Shown: positions 61,446 to 64,000 of the stretch, piece by piece
Layout: every line of letters starts with the position of its first letter
Numbering within the stretch: the first letter of the stretch is position 1
Notes under the pieces: generated by a model
Databases searched by the model: none
The model's input: only the letters and a program-made list of their open reading frames with translations
Told to the model about the DNA's origin: nothing
Assembly (NCBI GenBank): GCA_949358305.1
Contig: OX442314.1
Span: forward strand, 54,879,369 to 54,943,368
Length of the DNA: 64,000 nucleotides
Source: Strigamia acuminata
Lineage: Eukaryota; Arthropoda; Chilopoda; Geophilomorpha; Linotaeniidae
Reading direction: 5' to 3'
Translations under genes and position numbers: made by a program

Positions 61446-61903
61446 GACTGAGTTTTCCTCTTTCCAATCATCCTAAGTTTAATCACTTCTTCTTATGCTC
61501 TCTACTGGATAACACCATTCTCCTTTAGTAACATTTAGATTTAGTCCTCTATTATTTGCGCCTTCAACAAGCGCTCCTACATCTAACCCTATTGCGCTAT
61601 TTTCAAAGCCGACATCTTTTATATTATCACTGCCCGATGATATCCCCTTTCCACTCTAGGTTTATATCATCGTGCTTTCATTCTTTTATGCCTACAAACA
61701 CCCGTCGTAAGCAAGGAACTGTCCAATATAAATTATGTTAGTCAAACGCGAGTATTAGGTTTCCTGAGTTTCTGGATGTCCTCATTTGAAGGAAACAACG
61801 TTTAGGGAAATCTACGAACTTTGCCCATTACTATTGCGCGAATTAGTTTTTGCGCGATATTTGTTTAGAATTAATTATACCAACAGAATTAATCGTGACA
61901 ACA
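61446..61903 (+). repeat. Probable 5' LTR region of gypsy B
   Basis: The 3' boundary GTGACAACA at 61903 abuts a primer site. The 5' boundary cannot be set without the other LTR. AATATAAATT near 61726-61735 may be its TATA element. There is no coding sequence. Confidence 0.45.
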
Positions 61904-61921
61904 TGGCGAGCCTGACAGGAT
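61904..61921 (+). promoter_or_regulatory. Primer binding site of gypsy B
   Basis: TGGCGAGCCTGACAGGAT resembles the TGGCGACCGTGACAGG site of mdg1/412-like gypsy elements (tRNA-Arg type). Confidence 0.65.
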
Positions 61922-62001
61922 TCCCGCTTATTTAGGCTGAAAACGCGCAAGAAAGTTAAGTTTTCGTTTAAATTATTAATCATTCTCATTATTTTTTCAT
62001 C

Positions 62002-63909
62002 ATGTCGAATGAGTTGGGAAACGGTGAGGAAAACCCCACTGTACGAGACCCCTTTGATTTGGACGAGCTGGCTTCGTCTCTCGACTGGCAGCGTTATGAG
62101 CGTTTAAGGCGAGCACGAGCGGAGCAAAGTGAGTTATTGATAACCATTGCAAATTCAATGCCGCCAACATTTCGTGACAACATGTCGGCTCAAATACCTG
62201 GCGTAAACATTTCTGCGCCAACGACAGTTGCCACGTCAACACCAGCGTATCAGCTCGTGCCTCCAGCTTTCTTCACTCCTGGCACGTCAGGAATATCAAT
62301 GAATCCGACGATTTTACATTCCGAAGCTTTATTGATGTGTGATATTCGTAATCAGTTTTTCGTTCAGGCACAGGGATTACTCAAAGAAATGCGTAGCATT
62401 TACCAACAAGGCACCAGCCCTCCACATCCAACGACACCCCCGTCAGAGGATGGTGGGTCCTCTCATGGATCCATAAGGGTAAAAGGCAATTCGGCACCAT
62501 TAGGAAATGAACTTTCCACGAAAATTCCGCACCTAGAAGGAGCAAGCCACCAACAACAATTTGCGCCCACCACCATCACTGCGCAACCGACGTTTACAAC
62601 CACAACGCCACCGGTAATGACGCAGGCCACTACTTTTACTCAATGTCCGTCTGTGGCATCACAAATTATGGATTCAACAAAAGCCAATCAGCAGGTGATG
62701 AATTCTTTATTATGTGCCAAAATTAACAACACAGGGCACCCATCCGGAGTAAGGGCCCAATTGTCTCTACCATCAATACGAGTAAGACGAGAAGACTCTT
62801 CCCGAGGATACAACAATAATAAGGAAAAACTCCCACGTTTCGACCCTGAGAAGGCCACACTTGACTCTGTTAATTTGTTTCTTGCGCAATTATTTGCGCA
62901 TATGTATTCCACCCGCATGCCCGAGGAAGAGTATTTAAAAGTGAATATAATTCAAGCAACCCGCAACAAGGCGCAACGTTGGTGGCTCGCATTAAAACCA
63001 AAACCCAAAACATGGATTGAGTTCGAGGTATTGTTTCGTAAGGCATTCTCCATGAATTCAGCGGCAGCCAATGTGAAAATTGCAAATCGAAAGCAACGCA
63101 GTGGAGAGTCCACCATGACTTTTCTCAGCGAAATAATATATTATTTAGAAATTGCAGGCTACACAGACCCTGGATTGCAATGGGAGAAGGCCCAGAACAT
63201 GTTACTGTCTGACGTCGTCCAACTTTTGAGAACAATGCACGTCAAAACAATTGACGAAGCAATCCAAATGGGAAACGACGTGGACAATCGACTACTACTC
63301 GACTCTCATCGCAAAACTGAGTATAAACATTTGGGTCTCGTTGATCAATTTGCACCCCTTTCAGAGGTAAACCCTTCATCTCCCACCGTGTTGAAATCCG
63401 TGGACAAGTCCAGAGGTGAAGCCGAAACTAAAACTTCCACGTCCCACGACGCCAAACGTTTTACGCGCTATCGTAAACAACAACTTATGTTAGAACTAGC
63501 TGCGTTGGAAGCCCGCCCCGAGCAACCTTCGCCGCCACAGGAGCCAAGTTCAAGTAGCAGCAGCGACTCGGAATCGGAAGTGGAAACCAAAAAGAGTTCT
63601 GTCGCCGGAGCCGCGCAAAAGGTGAACATTTCAGTAAATTCAACCACAATTGCGCCCCCTGCAGATCTCCCAAAGGACCATGTCTGTTCTACCTCTGTTG
63701 TTACATTTGCGCCATCACCAAAACCTCCAACAAGCGTCAAGTTTCCCGAAAAAGGTGCGGCTTGGCGCAAAACGAGAAAGGATTGGTGGTACATGATTGA
63801 TAACACTACTTGGCGCCCCATTTGTCCCGTGTGTTACAAAGTTTTCGAGAGGCAGGAAAACTCCGACGGCCTGAAGTTCCCACGACCGGCGGAGCCAGGC
63901 CGCAAGTAA
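62002..63909 (+). CDS. Gypsy B Gag, 635 aa
   Basis: ATG at 62002 (MSNELGNGEENPTVRDPFDL) follows the primer site by about 80 bases. The N-terminal third is Thr/Pro-rich. A retrotransposon_gag capsid domain spans about residues 270-420 (LPRFDPEKATLDSVNLFLAQ, QRWWLALKPKPKTWIEFEVL, AFSMNSAAANVKIANRKQRS). A basic/acidic low-complexity linker with a polyserine run follows. The C terminus has a CPVCYKVF motif instead of a classical CCHC knuckle. The frame is intact. It ends at TAA 63907-63909, with pol open in the -1 frame. Confidence 0.88.
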   Translation: MSNELGNGEENPTVRDPFDLDELASSLDWQRYERLRRARAEQSELLITIANSMPPTFRDNMSAQIPGVNISAPTTVATSTPAYQLVPPAFFTPGTSGISMNPTILHSEALLMCDIRNQFFVQAQGLLKEMRSIYQQGTSPPHPTTPPSEDGGSSHGSIRVKGNSAPLGNELSTKIPHLEGASHQQQFAPTTITAQPTFTTTTPPVMTQATTFTQCPSVASQIMDSTKANQQVMNSLLCAKINNTGHPSGVRAQLSLPSIRVRREDSSRGYNNNKEKLPRFDPEKATLDSVNLFLAQLFAHMYSTRMPEEEYLKVNIIQATRNKAQRWWLALKPKPKTWIEFEVLFRKAFSMNSAAANVKIANRKQRSGESTMTFLSEIIYYLEIAGYTDPGLQWEKAQNMLLSDVVQLLRTMHVKTIDEAIQMGNDVDNRLLLDSHRKTEYKHLGLVDQFAPLSEVNPSSPTVLKSVDKSRGEAETKTSTSHDAKRFTRYRKQQLMLELAALEARPEQPSPPQEPSSSSSSDSESEVETKKSSVAGAAQKVNISVNSTTIAPPADLPKDHVCSTSVVTFAPSPKPPTSVKFPEKGAAWRKTRKDWWYMIDNTTWRPICPVCYKVFERQENSDGLKFPRPAEPGRK

Positions 63910-64000
63910 ATCAACCGGTCTCCACAAGCGTAAAACGTCTGGAATCAACAAGACGTGCTCCACCCGACATCATCCTTGACGAGAACATTTCCGATAGGAT
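63850..64000 (+). CDS. Gypsy B Pol, N-terminal start, partial at right edge
   Basis: The -1 frame relative to gag is open across the gag stop and to the window end (LRRPEVPTTGGARPQVNQPV, then APPDIILDENISDR). The protease is not reached. The -1 overlap suggests frameshift expression, but no canonical slip heptamer was identified. Confidence 0.5.

Overview
This 64 kb window looks like a transposon-dense part of an invertebrate nuclear genome. It is AT-rich, its protein-coding exons are broken by 46-80 bp GT-AG introns, and it has a nuclear tRNA-Ser gene, C2H2 zinc-finger genes with TATA promoters, and LTR retrotransposons of the Ty1/copia, Ty3/gypsy and BEL/Pao groups beside PIF/Harbinger, Tc1/mariner-like, hAT-like and Helitron remains. 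A small arthropod, for example a crustacean, fits best, but the sequence does not fix the species.

Left part (1-20.5 kb). A copia-type pol lies on the minus strand and runs off the left edge (1-3641). It is followed by degenerate repeats, a Tc1-like helix-turn-helix fragment inside an inverted repeat, and a foldback-like pair of AT-rich 20 bp arrays. A complete LTR element (here element X, 7821-15483) has 629 bp LTRs, a 4 bp TACG duplication, a tRNA-Pro-like primer site and a polypurine tract. It has no recognisable reverse transcriptase but keeps a long open frame just before the 3' LTR. It sits inside a coding exon of a short-intron gene. A 2080 bp solo LTR (17703-19782, ATGT duplication) splits a second reading frame that resembles a peptidase C76/OTU-like domain.

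Middle part (20.5-43.9 kb). This is mostly debris: a copia gag fragment, two copies of a block carrying a SET-domain exon, two zinc-finger genes with homologous promoters (24920-25625 and 40602-41351), a Tc1/mariner-like pseudogene, two different PIF/Harbinger transposase remnants, Helitron fragments, a gene with tandemly duplicated charged exons (34543-35236), a 300 bp MITE whose empty site is also in the window, the tRNA-Ser gene, and part of an unidentified host-like gene (42296-43313).

Right part (43.9-64 kb). A gypsy element on the minus strand (gypsy A, 43921-56795) has gag, a -1 frameshifted pol, and a third gene in the env position that appears to be expressed by splicing. It is inserted into the integrase of a BEL/Pao element (56796 to about 61445), and its 3' LTR is cut short. 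A second gypsy element (gypsy B) starts on the plus strand with gag at 62002 and continues past the right edge.

The most unusual feature is that gypsy A and element X both use a tRNA-Pro-like primer site and both carry a long non-envelope-like reading frame between pol and the 3' LTR.
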